DNA of 64,000 nt from Salinicola corii. Lineage in GTDB: Bacteria > Pseudomonadota > Gammaproteobacteria > Pseudomonadales > Halomonadaceae. Position numbers and translations under genes: made by a program. The stretch lies in assembly GCF_008298015.1 (NCBI RefSeq), contig NZ_VTPX01000004.1:346793-410792 (forward strand), given 5' to 3'. Below are positions 27,200 through 36,232 of this stretch, in pieces; the first letter of the stretch is position 1, and each line of letters opens with the position of its first letter. The notes beneath the pieces are model-generated. The model was not told where the DNA came from, searched no databases, and saw only the letters and a list, made by a program, of their open reading frames with translations.

Positions 27200-29305
27200 C
27201 TAGAACGACACGCTGGCCTGCAGCGTGACCTCCAGCGGTTCGCCGACCACCACCCGAGTGTCGCCGCCGCTGGAGGGGTAGTAGGTGGTATCGAACAGGT
27301 TTTTCACGTTGAGCTGCAGGTGGGTGTTGTCGCCTAGCCAGCGGTTGTCCACGGCGACGAAGGCATCGGCCACGGTGTAGTCGTCGAGACTGAAGCTGTT
27401 GTCGCTGTCGCCCTCGCGCGAGCCGACGTAGCGCACGCCGCCGCCGACCCGCCAGTGGCCGAAGTCGGGATTCAACGCCAGTTCCCGCGCCAGCAGCAGC
27501 GACGCGGTGTGACGCGCCACGTTGGGAAGTTCGTTGCCCTCGGTTCCGCCATCCGCGTCGTCGAGCACCTCGGCGTCGGTATAGGCGTAGTTGGCGAGGA
27601 TCGACAGCCGATCGGTCACTTCGCCCTGGACGGAGAGTTCGACCCCCTTCGAGCCGCTCTTGCCCACCGCCCGCGAGACGCCGTTGTCGCTGACGACGAC
27701 GTTCTCCTTGGTGATCTCGAAATAGGCCAGCGACGCTTGCAGCCGGTCTGCCAGGAAGCGACGCTTGATTCCGGCTTCCCAGCCATGGCCTGTCTCCGGG
27801 TCGAAGCTCTGGCCTGAGTCGGCATCCGGTTCGTTGGGTACGAACGACTCGCTGTAACTGGTGTAGAGCGAGGTCCGTGGCGTCAGCCTGTAGAGCAGGC
27901 TGGCGTGGGGCAGGAAGATATTGTCTTGGGTATCGGTTTCGACCACGAAGGGGCGCCCCTTGCCGCCATACTGTTCGGTATGCTGATAACGGCCACCCAG
28001 GCCGAGAATCCAACGTTCTCCCAGGTGGAGGTTGTCGTCGAAATAGGCGGCGGTGCTGTTGATCTCGTCGAGACGGTGGCTGGTGCTGTCGAGATAGGTG
28101 GCGCCGTCTAGGGTCAGGTCGCCGTTGTCCGCGTCGTAGATCGAAAAGGTGTCGGTGGCGCCGCGATAGCGGTCGGCCAGATAGTCGCGGCGGCGTTCAT
28201 GGTCGAGTCCGAGGGTCATCTCGTGGCGGATGCCGGCTAGTTCGACATCGCCCAGCAGTTCGGCGGCGGTATAGATCACCCGGCGGTCGAAGCCATGGTT
28301 GGCGTCCGCGCGTCGTTTCACGGTGCCGTCCTCGGCGACGCTCAGTACCCGAGGCTGGCCGTCGTCGTACTGGCGGCGGTTCCAGCCATAGGTCAGGCGG
28401 CTGGTCCAGGCGGCGTTCAGATCCTGCTCCCAGCGCGCCGTGAACGACTGGTCGTGGCCGGTCACCCGCGACCAGCTCTCGTCGAGACGGCGCTTGCGCG
28501 GCACGTCGATGGGGTCGCCATCGACGAAGGCGGTGCCGCGATCCAGGGTCAGGTCGTAGTCGCGATACTCATAGGCGAACCAGAGCCGGGTATCGTCGTC
28601 TTTCCAGCTCAGCGAGGGCGCGATCACCGTCTGCCGGTTGCTGCCGAAGTCCCGCCAGTAGTCCTCGTCCTGCTGGCCGACGATGAAGCGGAAGGCGGCA
28701 CCGCTGTCGCCCAGCGGCCCGGTGACGTCGACGCTGGCATCGCCACCGCCAAACGAACTGCCCTCGCCGCTGATGATGCGCTGCCACGAGTACTGCGGCC
28801 TCTTGCTGACGACGTTGATCACCCCGCCCGGCTCCTGGATGCCGTAACGAAACGAGCTTGGTCCCTTGAGCACTTCGATGCGCTCGATGGTGAACAGCGG
28901 AAAGGTGTTACGCGGCTGGCGGATGCCGTCGCGCAGGATCGAGCCGTCGCTGTTGCTGCCGAAGCCGCGCTTGATGAAGCCCGCCTCGGTGCCGCCCATG
29001 GTGTTGCCCTGGGTGATGCCGTTGACGTAGCCCATGGCGTCGGTCAACGAATCGGCACCGATGTCCTCGAGCATCCGGGCGCTGACCTGATCGACCGTGC
29101 GCGCCTGGCTCAGGAAGTCGGTGGCGCGACCGGTGACCATGCTGGTGGGGCCCGGGCGATAGGTGTCGTCGACCGGCGCCGCCTTGACGACCAGCGGGTC
29201 GAGGGCCGTGGCGCCGGTCTCGGCGGCCTGCGCCACGGGGTGGTACAGCACGGCCATTGCCAGCGCCATCGGCGAGCATCGGCGGAGTCTGGGGGTGATA
29301 CGCAT
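27200..29305 (-). CDS. TonB-dependent siderophore receptor
   Basis: This outer-membrane receptor takes up a ferric siderophore using TonB energy. Its 701 residues comprise a signal peptide (about 1-28, ending near PVAQAAE), a plug domain (about 50-165, with IERIEVLKGPSSFRYGIQEPGGVINVVSKRP) and a 22-strand barrel ending in the terminal Phe of LQASVSF. The start ATG 29305 gives a complete signal sequence; longer in-frame sequence runs back into the preceding gene and is rejected. It follows an iron binding-protein gene by 62 bp under a Fur box. The siderophore identity is not readable. Confidence 0.95.
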   Translation of the reverse strand: MRITPRLRRCSPMALAMAVLYHPVAQAAETGATALDPLVVKAAPVDDTYRPGPTSMVTGRATDFLSQARTVDQVSARMLEDIGADSLTDAMGYVNGITQGNTMGGTEAGFIKRGFGSNSDGSILRDGIRQPRNTFPLFTIERIEVLKGPSSFRYGIQEPGGVINVVSKRPQYSWQRIISGEGSSFGGGDASVDVTGPLGDSGAAFRFIVGQQDEDYWRDFGSNRQTVIAPSLSWKDDDTRLWFAYEYRDYDLTLDRGTAFVDGDPIDVPRKRRLDESWSRVTGHDQSFTARWEQDLNAAWTSRLTYGWNRRQYDDGQPRVLSVAEDGTVKRRADANHGFDRRVIYTAAELLGDVELAGIRHEMTLGLDHERRRDYLADRYRGATDTFSIYDADNGDLTLDGATYLDSTSHRLDEINSTAAYFDDNLHLGERWILGLGGRYQHTEQYGGKGRPFVVETDTQDNIFLPHASLLYRLTPRTSLYTSYSESFVPNEPDADSGQSFDPETGHGWEAGIKRRFLADRLQASLAYFEITKENVVVSDNGVSRAVGKSGSKGVELSVQGEVTDRLSILANYAYTDAEVLDDADGGTEGNELPNVARHTASLLLARELALNPDFGHWRVGGGVRYVGSREGDSDNSFSLDDYTVADAFVAVDNRWLGDNTHLQLNVKNLFDTTYYPSSGGDTRVVVGEPLEVTLQASVSF

Positions 29306-29336
29306 GACAGGGGTTCCCGGAGTGATCTCGTTATCG

Positions 29337-29352
29337 CGGGTCTCGAGACCCG
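29337..29352. repeat. Perfect 16-bp palindrome between the iron genes
   Basis: CGGGTCTCGAGACCCG at 29337-29352 reads the same on both strands and lies in the 62-bp gap between the binding-protein and receptor genes. In RNA it would form a 6-bp stem with a TCGA loop. It could stabilise or attenuate the mRNA between the two cistrons, or bind a protein; no T-run follows. Confidence 0.4.
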
Positions 29353-29367
29353 TCGTTGGTATTGCCG

Positions 29368-30537
29368 TCAAGGCGGGTTGCCGGCGTAGGTCGCCTGGAA
29401 GGTGCCGCTGGCATCGATCGGCATGAACCGGCGATAGAGCGACTCCAGCGTCTCTTCGGGGTCGAGCGCCGCGCATTGGCGAGGATGCAGCCAGCCGGCG
29501 ATGGCCTGCAGCGCCACCACCGAGAACGGCCCCTGGTGATAGCCGTGCCAGAGCGCATGAAAGCCGCCATCGTTGACCGCCGACAGCGTCGGCCAGCCTG
29601 GGCGACGGGCCACGACATCGACCATGTCGCGCTGGGTATCGCTCTCCTCGACGCCAAAGCCGGCGCGAACCGAGCCACCCTTCGGCCACTGCGCGGCGGT
29701 GGCGATGATGACGTCGGGGTCGCGGGACAGAATGGTTTCCGGATTGAGCACGTTTTCGGTGCCTGGGCTCATGCCGGCAGCGATATTGTTGCCCCGGGCG
29801 TACGCCACCAGGTCGGCGAGGCCGGAGTCGAAGTTGCTGCGGCAGCAATCGACCCTGAGTCCAGGAGCGATATCGATCAGCACGCTGGGTCGCCGGGTGA
29901 CGGCAGCGAGACAGTCGTCGACCGCGGCCTGCTCGGTCTCGAGCTGCTGGATCATCGCGTCGGCGCGGGATTCCGCGCCCAGGGCGCGGCCCAGCAGCCG
30001 CAACGATGGGACGGTGTCCGCCAGCGGATGCTCGCGGAAGTCGACGAACAGGATCGGTATTCGTAGTGCCTCCAGCTGCGCCCGCAACGGCGATGTCTGC
30101 AGCTCGCGATAGCGTGAGACATCGGCGATGATCAGATCTGGATCGAGGGTGATCAGCGCTTCGGCGCCCAGCATGGCGTTGTTCGCCGTCCCCGGTGCCG
30201 GCAGGTCGGAAAGGGCGGGCAAGGCCGCCTCGAACCGGGACTGGGCCACCGGATCGAAGCTCTCGAGCGAGCCGCGCCAGCCGCTCATGCGCGCGACGGG
30301 ATCGGGCAACAGCGCGGCGAGGGCGAACAGGTGACGCGGGTTGTCGAGGAAGATGCGCTGTGGCGGGGCCTGCAGCGTGAGCTCCTGGCCAGCCAGGTCG
30401 GTCAAGGTGACGGGGAAGTGGGGTGTCGCGACAGGGTCGGTGCTCTCCGACGCCATCGCGGTCATCGACCACAGCAGCGCTGAACCGATCGCTATGATGG
30501 CCAGGCCAAGCCGGCTGGCGAAAAGCGCGCGCATCAT
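29368..30537 (-). CDS. Iron/siderophore ABC-type periplasmic substrate-binding protein
   Basis: This is a helical-backbone metal-receptor (FepB/BtuF superfamily) protein of 389 residues, which would carry a ferric chelate across the periplasm. A signal peptide covers about residues 1-30 (ending AMAS). The first lobe contains VTLTDLAGQELTL and PQRIFLDNPRH; the hallmark LGAEALITLDPDLIIAD and a second-lobe SRDPDVIIATAAQW follow. No permease or ATPase gene is adjacent, so those subunits must come from elsewhere. A strong Fur box covers the region just upstream of the start. Confidence 0.9.
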   Translation of the reverse strand: MMRALFASRLGLAIIAIGSALLWSMTAMASESTDPVATPHFPVTLTDLAGQELTLQAPPQRIFLDNPRHLFALAALLPDPVARMSGWRGSLESFDPVAQSRFEAALPALSDLPAPGTANNAMLGAEALITLDPDLIIADVSRYRELQTSPLRAQLEALRIPILFVDFREHPLADTVPSLRLLGRALGAESRADAMIQQLETEQAAVDDCLAAVTRRPSVLIDIAPGLRVDCCRSNFDSGLADLVAYARGNNIAAGMSPGTENVLNPETILSRDPDVIIATAAQWPKGGSVRAGFGVEESDTQRDMVDVVARRPGWPTLSAVNDGGFHALWHGYHQGPFSVVALQAIAGWLHPRQCAALDPEETLESLYRRFMPIDASGTFQATYAGNPP

Positions 30538-30557
30538 TTTTCTTCTATCTGATTAAA

Positions 30558-30576
30558 GATAATCATTATCATTGTT
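30558..30576 (-). promoter_or_regulatory. Fur box upstream of the iron-uptake operon
   Basis: On the minus strand the 19 bases read AACAATGATAATGATTATC. They match the consensus GATAATGATAATCATTATC at 16 of 19 positions. The site ends 21 bp before the start of the binding-protein gene, so iron-bound Fur would block the operon promoter or its start site. Confidence 0.85.
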
Positions 30577-30651
30577 ATTTGTGGCACGGTCAACGCGGCT
30601 CGAGTCGCCATTCCCGCCCTGGACGGTGCCTCGGAGGCCTCGGGAATACGG

Positions 30652-31218
30652 CTAACCAACCGAATTCAGGTGGTCGCTCCCGAAGGGCTCGATCGTCCAG
30701 CGCTTGCCGCCCGTGGGAGCGATCCACAGTGGAATCGCGTTGGCCGAGCGTGGTCCGGCCGGGCTGCCCTGGGTCAACCCGCGTACGGCGCGTACCAGCC
30801 CGGAGTGGCCGACGATCAGCGGCGTGTCGGCTTCCTCTAGCAGGGCGTTGAGGGTGGTGGCGATGCGTTCGACGAACGTCTCCCAGGATTCGCCGCCCGC
30901 GGGCGTGCCCAGGTAGGGGATGGTGTCGGGAATCGTCTGGCCCTCCAGCTCGCCCCAGTGGCGCTCCATCAGTCCATCGACGACACGATCCGGCGCGCGA
31001 CCCAGCGCCAGTTCGGCGGTGCGGTAGGCGCGCTGCAAGGGGCTGGAAGCCACCAGCGACCAGTCGATGTCGCCCAGCAGTGCCCGCGCGCGTCGCGCCT
31101 CCTCCTCGCCCCGCGGGGTCAGCGCCACGTCGTGCTGGCCACCGATGCGGCGTTCGAGATTGCGGGTACTCTGGCCATGACGCAGGAAGACGAAGGGGCG
31201 ACGAATCAAGGTGGGCAT
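30652..31218 (-). CDS. Histidine phosphatase family protein (phosphoglycerate-mutase-like)
   Basis: This 188-residue protein carries the histidine-phosphatase signature LRHGQSTRN with the phosphorylated His14, a second basic segment, the acidic E in MERHWGELEG, and the second catalytic His in IVGHSGLVRAV. Such enzymes dephosphorylate sugar phosphates or alpha-ribazole phosphate, or act as cofactor-dependent mutases. The substrate is not evident and neighbours give no clue. It lies between the Fur-controlled region and a class-V aminotransferase gene on the same strand (57 bp gap). Confidence 0.9.
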   Translation of the reverse strand: MPTLIRRPFVFLRHGQSTRNLERRIGGQHDVALTPRGEEEARRARALLGDIDWSLVASSPLQRAYRTAELALGRAPDRVVDGLMERHWGELEGQTIPDTIPYLGTPAGGESWETFVERIATTLNALLEEADTPLIVGHSGLVRAVRGLTQGSPAGPRSANAIPLWIAPTGGKRWTIEPFGSDHLNSVG

Positions 31219-31275
31219 GGCGATGGGCTCCAGCGCATCAGCAAAGCGACCATCTTACCCGGCCCGGTGGGGCTG

Positions 31276-32718
31276 TCATCCCCCGGCGGTGTCGACCTGG
31301 AAGCGTGCGGTGGCCGGATCGGCGCGGTAGTGACGGGCCCAGGCCGGTGCCTCCCGCGCCAGAGTCAGCACGCCGTCGAGAATGCGCGCCACCTGGGCGT
31401 CGTCGTGCAGAACGTTCAGGCTCAGCCGTATCCAGCCGGGCTTCTCCAGCTCGTGGCCCTGGCCCAGCCGCTCGACCAGCGCTCTGGAGGCCGCGGCGTC
31501 GATGCCGAGCAGGCGGTGGGCGTAGGGGCCGGCGCAGGCGCAGCCGCCGCGAGCCTGGATGCCGTGGACGTCGGACAGCATGCGGGTGAAGAGCTGATGA
31601 TGGATCCGGTTGCCGGCATCGTCGCGCACTCGAAAGGAGAAGATCGGCAGTGCGTGCACGTCCTGGCGGCCGAGCAGTTCCAGCCGCGGCTCGTCGGCCC
31701 AGCAGGCGAGCGCGCGTCGGCGCAGCTCGGCATCGCGCCGGGCGATCTCGGGCAGCCCGATGGCCGCCTTGACCAGTAGTGCCAGCGCGGCGCGAATGTC
31801 GCCGACCACATTGGGGGTGCCGCTCTCCTCGCGGGCTTCGAGACGGCTGCTGTAGTGGTGTGTCCAGGGCGAGACGAAGCTGACCGTGCCGCCGCCGGGC
31901 AGCGACGGTGTGCGGCGGTGAACGAGTGTGTCGCGGACCACCATGACGCCGGACGCCCCAGGGCCGCCGACGAACTTGTGCGGCGAGAAGACGATGGCAT
32001 CCTTGCGGCAGTCCGGCGCGGGCGCCATGTCCATCGCCAGGTAGGGGCCGCCGCCGGCGTAGTCCCACACCGCCAGGGCGCCGCGTCGCTTGAGGCGCCG
32101 GGTGATGTCGTCGACGTCGCTGACGATCCCGGTGACGTTGGAGGCGGCCGAGAAGGCGCCCACGATCAGATCGCTCCCGGCGACGGTATCCAGCGCCCGC
32201 TCCAGCGCCACGGTGTCCGGCCCCCCGGCGTCGCCCTCGGGAATCTCCACCAGCACGGCGCCGCTCTCCCGCCACGGCAGGAGGTTGGAGTGATGCTCGT
32301 AGGGGCCGACCAGCACGCTGACCCGCTCGCCACGCCGCACGCGGGCGGCGATATCGAGCAGCGCCACGATCCGGTTGATGCCGGCGGTGGCGCCGCTGCC
32401 GCTGAACACCACGTGGCAATCCTCGGCGTTGAGCTCCCGCGCGATCAGCGTCCGCGCCTCCTGGCGCAGCCGGGTCATGGTCTGCCCGCAGTGCGAAGCC
32501 TCGGTGTGCGAGTTGGCGTAGAACGGCAGGATCTCTTCGCTGATGAAGCGCTCGACCTGGCGCAGCGCACGGCCGGAGGCGACGTAATCGGCGTAGAGCA
32601 GCCGCCGTTCGCCGAAGGGAGTGACGAACGGCATGTCGTTGCCGATCAGACCTTTCCGCAGCCGGGTCAGCAGATCCGGTCCGGACAGGGAGCGGCGAAA
32701 ATCGGCGAGCGTCGTCAT
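31276..32718 (-). CDS. Class-V PLP aminotransferase (cysteine desulfurase/selenocysteine lyase-like)
   Basis: This is a fold-type I PLP enzyme of 480 residues. The Schiff-base lysine is K248 in VFSPHKFVGGPGASGVMV, and the PLP-ring and phosphate contacts lie in FSGSGATAGINRIV and AVWDYAGGGPY. A cysteine-containing loop (RGGCACAGPYAHR) near residue 385 resembles the active-site loop of desulfurases. It is longer than typical SufS or CsdA (about 400). It is divergent from an Lrp/AsnC regulator, suggesting a role in amino-acid metabolism under that regulator. The exact reaction is unknown. Confidence 0.88.
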   Translation of the reverse strand: MTTLADFRRSLSGPDLLTRLRKGLIGNDMPFVTPFGERRLLYADYVASGRALRQVERFISEEILPFYANSHTEASHCGQTMTRLRQEARTLIARELNAEDCHVVFSGSGATAGINRIVALLDIAARVRRGERVSVLVGPYEHHSNLLPWRESGAVLVEIPEGDAGGPDTVALERALDTVAGSDLIVGAFSAASNVTGIVSDVDDITRRLKRRGALAVWDYAGGGPYLAMDMAPAPDCRKDAIVFSPHKFVGGPGASGVMVVRDTLVHRRTPSLPGGGTVSFVSPWTHHYSSRLEAREESGTPNVVGDIRAALALLVKAAIGLPEIARRDAELRRRALACWADEPRLELLGRQDVHALPIFSFRVRDDAGNRIHHQLFTRMLSDVHGIQARGGCACAGPYAHRLLGIDAAASRALVERLGQGHELEKPGWIRLSLNVLHDDAQVARILDGVLTLAREAPAWARHYRADPATARFQVDTAGG

Positions 32719-32860
32719 GGCGGCACCTTGGTGTGGGAAGGGGAGGGTGTGGAAAGGGGAGCGCGAGTGTTCAGCGAGTCCGGCTATGATATCTCGACAC
32801 GAGCAGGTAGATTTCTCGATATGACCCGTTAATCAATCATTGCGCGAGTGATTTGACACC

Positions 32861-33325
32861 ATGAGCGACGCCAAATTAGATCATTTCAACCTCGCTATTC
32901 TGCGTACGTTGCAGCAGCGTCCCGGGCTCTCCCAGCGCGAGCTGGCGGAGCGGGTCAATCTCTCCCAGAACGCTTGCTGGCGGCGGGTCAAACAGCTCGA
33001 GGAGGCGGGCGTGATCGAGGCTCGGCGGCTGGTACTGAGCCGTCAGGCGCTGGGATTCGGGCTGGTGGTGTTCTCCATGATTCGCACCCGTAGCCACTCG
33101 CGGACCTGGCTGGCGGCGTTCCGCGAACATGTGCTGGGGATTCCCGAAGTGATCGACTTCTATCGTATCGGCGGCGACTACGACTACATGCTCAAGATCG
33201 TGACGCGGGACATCGGTGCCTTCGATCTGATCTACCAGCGCCTGATCGACGGTTTCGAGATCGACACCGTGACCTCCTACTTCGCCATGGAGGCGCTGGC
33301 GGAGAGCCGCCCGCTGCCGGTGTGA
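32861..33325 (+). CDS. Lrp/AsnC-family transcriptional regulator
   Basis: This 154-residue regulator has an N-terminal winged HTH (about residues 5-55, GLSQRELAERVNLSQNACWRRVKQLEEAG) and a C-terminal RAM ligand-binding domain (about 70-150, VIDFYRIGGDYDYMLKIVTRD). It senses an amino acid in most relatives. The divergent neighbour is a class-V aminotransferase gene; the 142-bp gap holds several TCGA-centred short inverted elements but no clear consensus site. The ATG choice follows family length. Confidence 0.93.
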   Translation: MSDAKLDHFNLAILRTLQQRPGLSQRELAERVNLSQNACWRRVKQLEEAGVIEARRLVLSRQALGFGLVVFSMIRTRSHSRTWLAAFREHVLGIPEVIDFYRIGGDYDYMLKIVTRDIGAFDLIYQRLIDGFEIDTVTSYFAMEALAESRPLPV

Positions 33326-33357
33326 CGATGACTCACGACCGGGCCGCGGTCAGTGTT

Positions 33358-34755
33358 TCAAACCGTCTGCCACAGCATCGGATCCGGATCACCCAGCGTC
33401 GTGGCGATGATCCGCAGGGCGTGTTCCAGCGCTTCGCGGCTCTCGGCGGCGCTGATGCAGACACGGATCGCCTGGGGCGCGCTGACGCTGCCGAGGCAGA
33501 AGCTTTCGGCCGTGCTGACGTTGACTCCTTGCGCCTGGAGCTGGCTCACCACATGGCTGGTACGCAGCTCGCCCGGTAGCGGCAGCCACAGATAGAATCC
33601 GCCGCGATGCCCACGCGGGGAGAACTCGCCCAGCCTTTCCATCGCGCGGTCAAAGCGCCATTCGAGCTCTTCGCGCTGCCATTGCAGCAGTGCATCGGCG
33701 TCGCCGCTCTCGATCCAGCGGCAGACCAGCGAGGCCATCAGCGGCGGCGGCATCCAGCTCTGCGCCCGCAGTGCCGCCGTCAATCGCCCCTGCAGCGCCG
33801 GTGGCGCGCGCATGGCGCCGACGCGCAGGCCGCCGCCGAGCAGCTTGGCGACCGAGAACAGCGTCACCGTGCACTCGGGGGCCAGGCGATAGAGCGGTGT
33901 CACCGGTTCGTCATCGAGCTGGGGGTGGATGTCATCCTCGATCAGCCAGAACTGCCGCTCCCGGGCCAGGGCGACCAGGGCATGACGGCGGGTCTCGCTC
34001 AGCCTCGCGGTGGTGGGGTTATGGCAGTCCGGCATCAGGTAGAGCGCGCGAAACGGCTGCTGTTCGAAAGCACGCGCCAGCGCATCGATGTCGATGCCTT
34101 CCTGGTCGTGGGCGATCGCCACGCTCTTCAGCGACAGCTGCTGCAGGCCGCTGATCAGGCCCGGATAGGTCAGGCGCTCGGCTGCCAGCCGTTCGCCGGG
34201 CGACAGCAGGGCGCTGAGGCTCAGGAAGATGCCATGCATGCCGCCCTGATTGATCAACAGCTCATCCGCCGGGACGGCGCGGCCCAGCGTTGCCAGCCAA
34301 CCCGAGATCACCTCTCGCTGCCACTCCTGGCCGGCCTCCGGTTGATAGTCGATAGCCGCCCGCAACAGCGCCGGATCGTGCTGAATCGAGCGCATCGCAT
34401 TGGCCAGCGATGCTTCGCGTCGCGGGTGGGGCGGCGGCAGCGACAGGCTAAGATCGACGATGCCGCTGTCCGGCGCGGCGCGGCGGACATGATCGAAAGC
34501 CGGATGGGGCGCCCCCGTATCGCGCACATAGGTACCGCTGCCGACACGTGCGGTGACGACCCCGCGCTGTTCTGCGAGCGCGTAGGCACGGGTGACCGTA
34601 CCGACGGTGACGCCGAGGGCGTCCGCCAGGCGCCGTTGCGGCGGCAGCTTGGCGCCCGCCGTCAGTTCGCCGCTGGCGGTGGCGGTGGCGATGGCATCGG
34701 CCAGTTCGCGGTAGCGCGGGCCTTGCCCAGGTAGAACGGGAATCCAAATTGTCAT
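33358..34755 (-). CDS. MocR-type regulator (GntR HTH fused to class-I aminotransferase domain)
   Basis: The 465-residue protein has an N-terminal GntR winged helix (about residues 1-75, PPQRRLADALGVTVGTVTRAYALAEQ) joined to a fold-type I aminotransferase-like domain. The PLP lysine is in LFSVAKLLGGGLRVG. MocR regulators use PLP as effector and act on nearby genes. The divergent operon encodes an AlaX editing protein and a LysE-type exporter; regulation of that pair is the natural inference. The start at 34755 is 125 bp from alaX. Confidence 0.93.
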   Translation of the reverse strand: MTIWIPVLPGQGPRYRELADAIATATASGELTAGAKLPPQRRLADALGVTVGTVTRAYALAEQRGVVTARVGSGTYVRDTGAPHPAFDHVRRAAPDSGIVDLSLSLPPPHPRREASLANAMRSIQHDPALLRAAIDYQPEAGQEWQREVISGWLATLGRAVPADELLINQGGMHGIFLSLSALLSPGERLAAERLTYPGLISGLQQLSLKSVAIAHDQEGIDIDALARAFEQQPFRALYLMPDCHNPTTARLSETRRHALVALARERQFWLIEDDIHPQLDDEPVTPLYRLAPECTVTLFSVAKLLGGGLRVGAMRAPPALQGRLTAALRAQSWMPPPLMASLVCRWIESGDADALLQWQREELEWRFDRAMERLGEFSPRGHRGGFYLWLPLPGELRTSHVVSQLQAQGVNVSTAESFCLGSVSAPQAIRVCISAAESREALEHALRIIATTLGDPDPMLWQTV

Positions 34756-34771
34756 GGTGACAAAAATCGAG

Positions 34772-34799
34772 TTGACCGGAATATTAGGCGGTTTATGCT
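34772..34799 (+). promoter_or_regulatory. Sigma-70-like promoter of the alaX-lysE operon
   Basis: TTGACC (34772-34777) and TATGCT (34794-34799) are separated by 16 bp. They match the -35 consensus at 5 of 6 and the -10 consensus at 4 of 6 positions. Transcription would start near 34806, giving a leader of about 75 bases before ATG 34881. The pair lies in the MocR/alaX divergent gap. Confidence 0.45.
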
Positions 34800-34880
34800 C
34801 GAATTGTTCGGTCTTTGGGCCGCAAAGTCAATAAATTGTACCCATACGATTTTGAGAAACGGTTCTCCGAGAGGTCTCCG

Positions 34881-35621
34881 ATGTCTACCGCCCTGATGTT
34901 CCGCGAACTGCCTTACGCCCGGGAAAGCCTGGCGACCGTATTGTCGACGACAGGGGCAATTGGCGAAGACGGCGTGGTGGTGACGGATGCCACACTGTTC
35001 TATCCCCACGGTGGCGGACAGCCGGGGGACCGGGGTGTGTTCATCACCGCCGATGGCCGCACCTTGACGGTTCATGACACGCGCAAGGGCGCCAACGGGC
35101 AGGTCCATCACCTGCTCGACCCGAACCATGGGCTGGAGGCAGGGCAGAGCGTCACCCAGCAGATCGACTGGGCGCTGCGCTACGCCCACATGCGCATGCA
35201 CACCGCGCTGCATCTGCTGTCCGTCGTCGTTCCCCATGGCGTCACCGGCGGCAGCATCGGTGCCGATCGTGGCCGGCTCGATTTCGATCTCGGCGAGGCC
35301 AGCTTCGACAAGGAGGAGCTGAGCGAGCGGCTCAATGCGCTGATCGCAGCCGACTATCCGGTGACCAGCGAGTGGATCAGCGAGGCCGAGCTCGACGCCC
35401 GGCCCGAATTGGTGAAGACGATGTCGGTGGCACCGCCACGCGGCGCTGGCGAGATCCGGATGGTCCGCATCGGCGACGTCGACTATCAACCCTGCGGTGG
35501 CACACACGTCGCCTCCACCGCCGAGGTCGGCCCGATCCAGGTCGCCAGCATCAAGAATCGCGGCGCGCGCAATCGCCGCTTCACCCTGACCTGGGCGGAA
35601 GCGCCGGGCGGTGGCCAATGA
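34881..35621 (+). CDS. Alanyl-tRNA editing protein (AlaX family)
   Basis: AlaX proteins are free-standing editing domains that hydrolyse mis-charged Ser- or Gly-tRNA(Ala). The 246-residue protein has the zinc ligands H107 and H111 (RMHTALHLL) and C205 with H209 (CGGTHVA), and the domain-entry motif FYPHGGGQPGD at 40-50. ATG 34881 is preceded by GAGAGG and gives the family N-terminus; an in-frame extension further upstream is AT-rich and unconserved. The stop overlaps the LysE-type start (ATGA), so the two are translationally coupled. It is divergent from a MocR regulator. Confidence 0.94.
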   Translation: MSTALMFRELPYARESLATVLSTTGAIGEDGVVVTDATLFYPHGGGQPGDRGVFITADGRTLTVHDTRKGANGQVHHLLDPNHGLEAGQSVTQQIDWALRYAHMRMHTALHLLSVVVPHGVTGGSIGADRGRLDFDLGEASFDKEELSERLNALIAADYPVTSEWISEAELDARPELVKTMSVAPPRGAGEIRMVRIGDVDYQPCGGTHVASTAEVGPIQVASIKNRGARNRRFTLTWAEAPGGGQ

Positions 35622-36220
35622 CCTCGCTGGCCTGGTGGTTCTCGGTGGCGCTGTTCTCGATCTCGATGACCGGCACGCCCGGCCCCAACAACGTGATGTT
35701 GACCGCCTCCGGCGCGCTCTACGGCTATCGCCGCACGCTGCCGCACATCTTCGGCATCATGGCCGGCTGTTTCGTGCTGTTCATGGCGGTGGCGCTGGGG
35801 CTCGGCGTGCTGTTCGAGCGCTTTCCGGTGGTTCAGCAGGCGCTCAAGGTCATCGGCGCCATCTACCTGCTCTACCTGGCGTGGAAGATCGCCACAGCGC
35901 CACCACCGGACCTGGCTGCCAGGGAGGGCGCGCGACCGCTGACCGCATGGCAGGCGGCGGTGTTCCAGTTCGTCAATCCCAAGGCGTGGGTCATGGGTAT
36001 CGCGCTGATCGCCGGGTTCATGCCGCACCAGGGATCACTGATCGTGAACGCGACCGTGCTGTCACTGTTCATGGAGTTCGTCGGGTTTTTCTGCATCTCG
36101 TGCTGGGCCGGTTTCGGCATGGCGATCGGCAGGTTGTTGAAGACGCCACGAGCGTGGCGCGTCTTCAACGGCGTGATGGGGCTGGCGACGGCAGCCTGCG
36201 TGGGCTTCATCCTGAGCTAG
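35618..36220 (+). CDS. LysE/RhtB-family amino-acid exporter
   Basis: This inner-membrane exporter of 200 residues has six hydrophobic helices. The family motif GPNNVMLTASGALYGYRRTL is at about residues 22-41, and FQFVNPKAWVMGIAL lies in the middle. LysE/RhtB carriers export basic or small neutral amino acids. The ATG overlaps the alaX stop, so it is translated with the editing protein. Together they suggest relief of a mis-incorporated amino acid such as serine, glycine or alanine; that link is inference. Confidence 0.94.
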   Translation: MTSLAWWFSVALFSISMTGTPGPNNVMLTASGALYGYRRTLPHIFGIMAGCFVLFMAVALGLGVLFERFPVVQQALKVIGAIYLLYLAWKIATAPPPDLAAREGARPLTAWQAAVFQFVNPKAWVMGIALIAGFMPHQGSLIVNATVLSLFMEFVGFFCISCWAGFGMAIGRLLKTPRAWRVFNGVMGLATAACVGFILS

Positions 36221-36232
36221 CACGATGCGAAG

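Noticed and set aside
35372..35617. N-terminal extension of the LysE-type exporter inside alaX
   Set aside because: The extension is an out-of-frame reading of alaX; the ATG at 35618 overlaps the alaX stop and begins a typical first helix.
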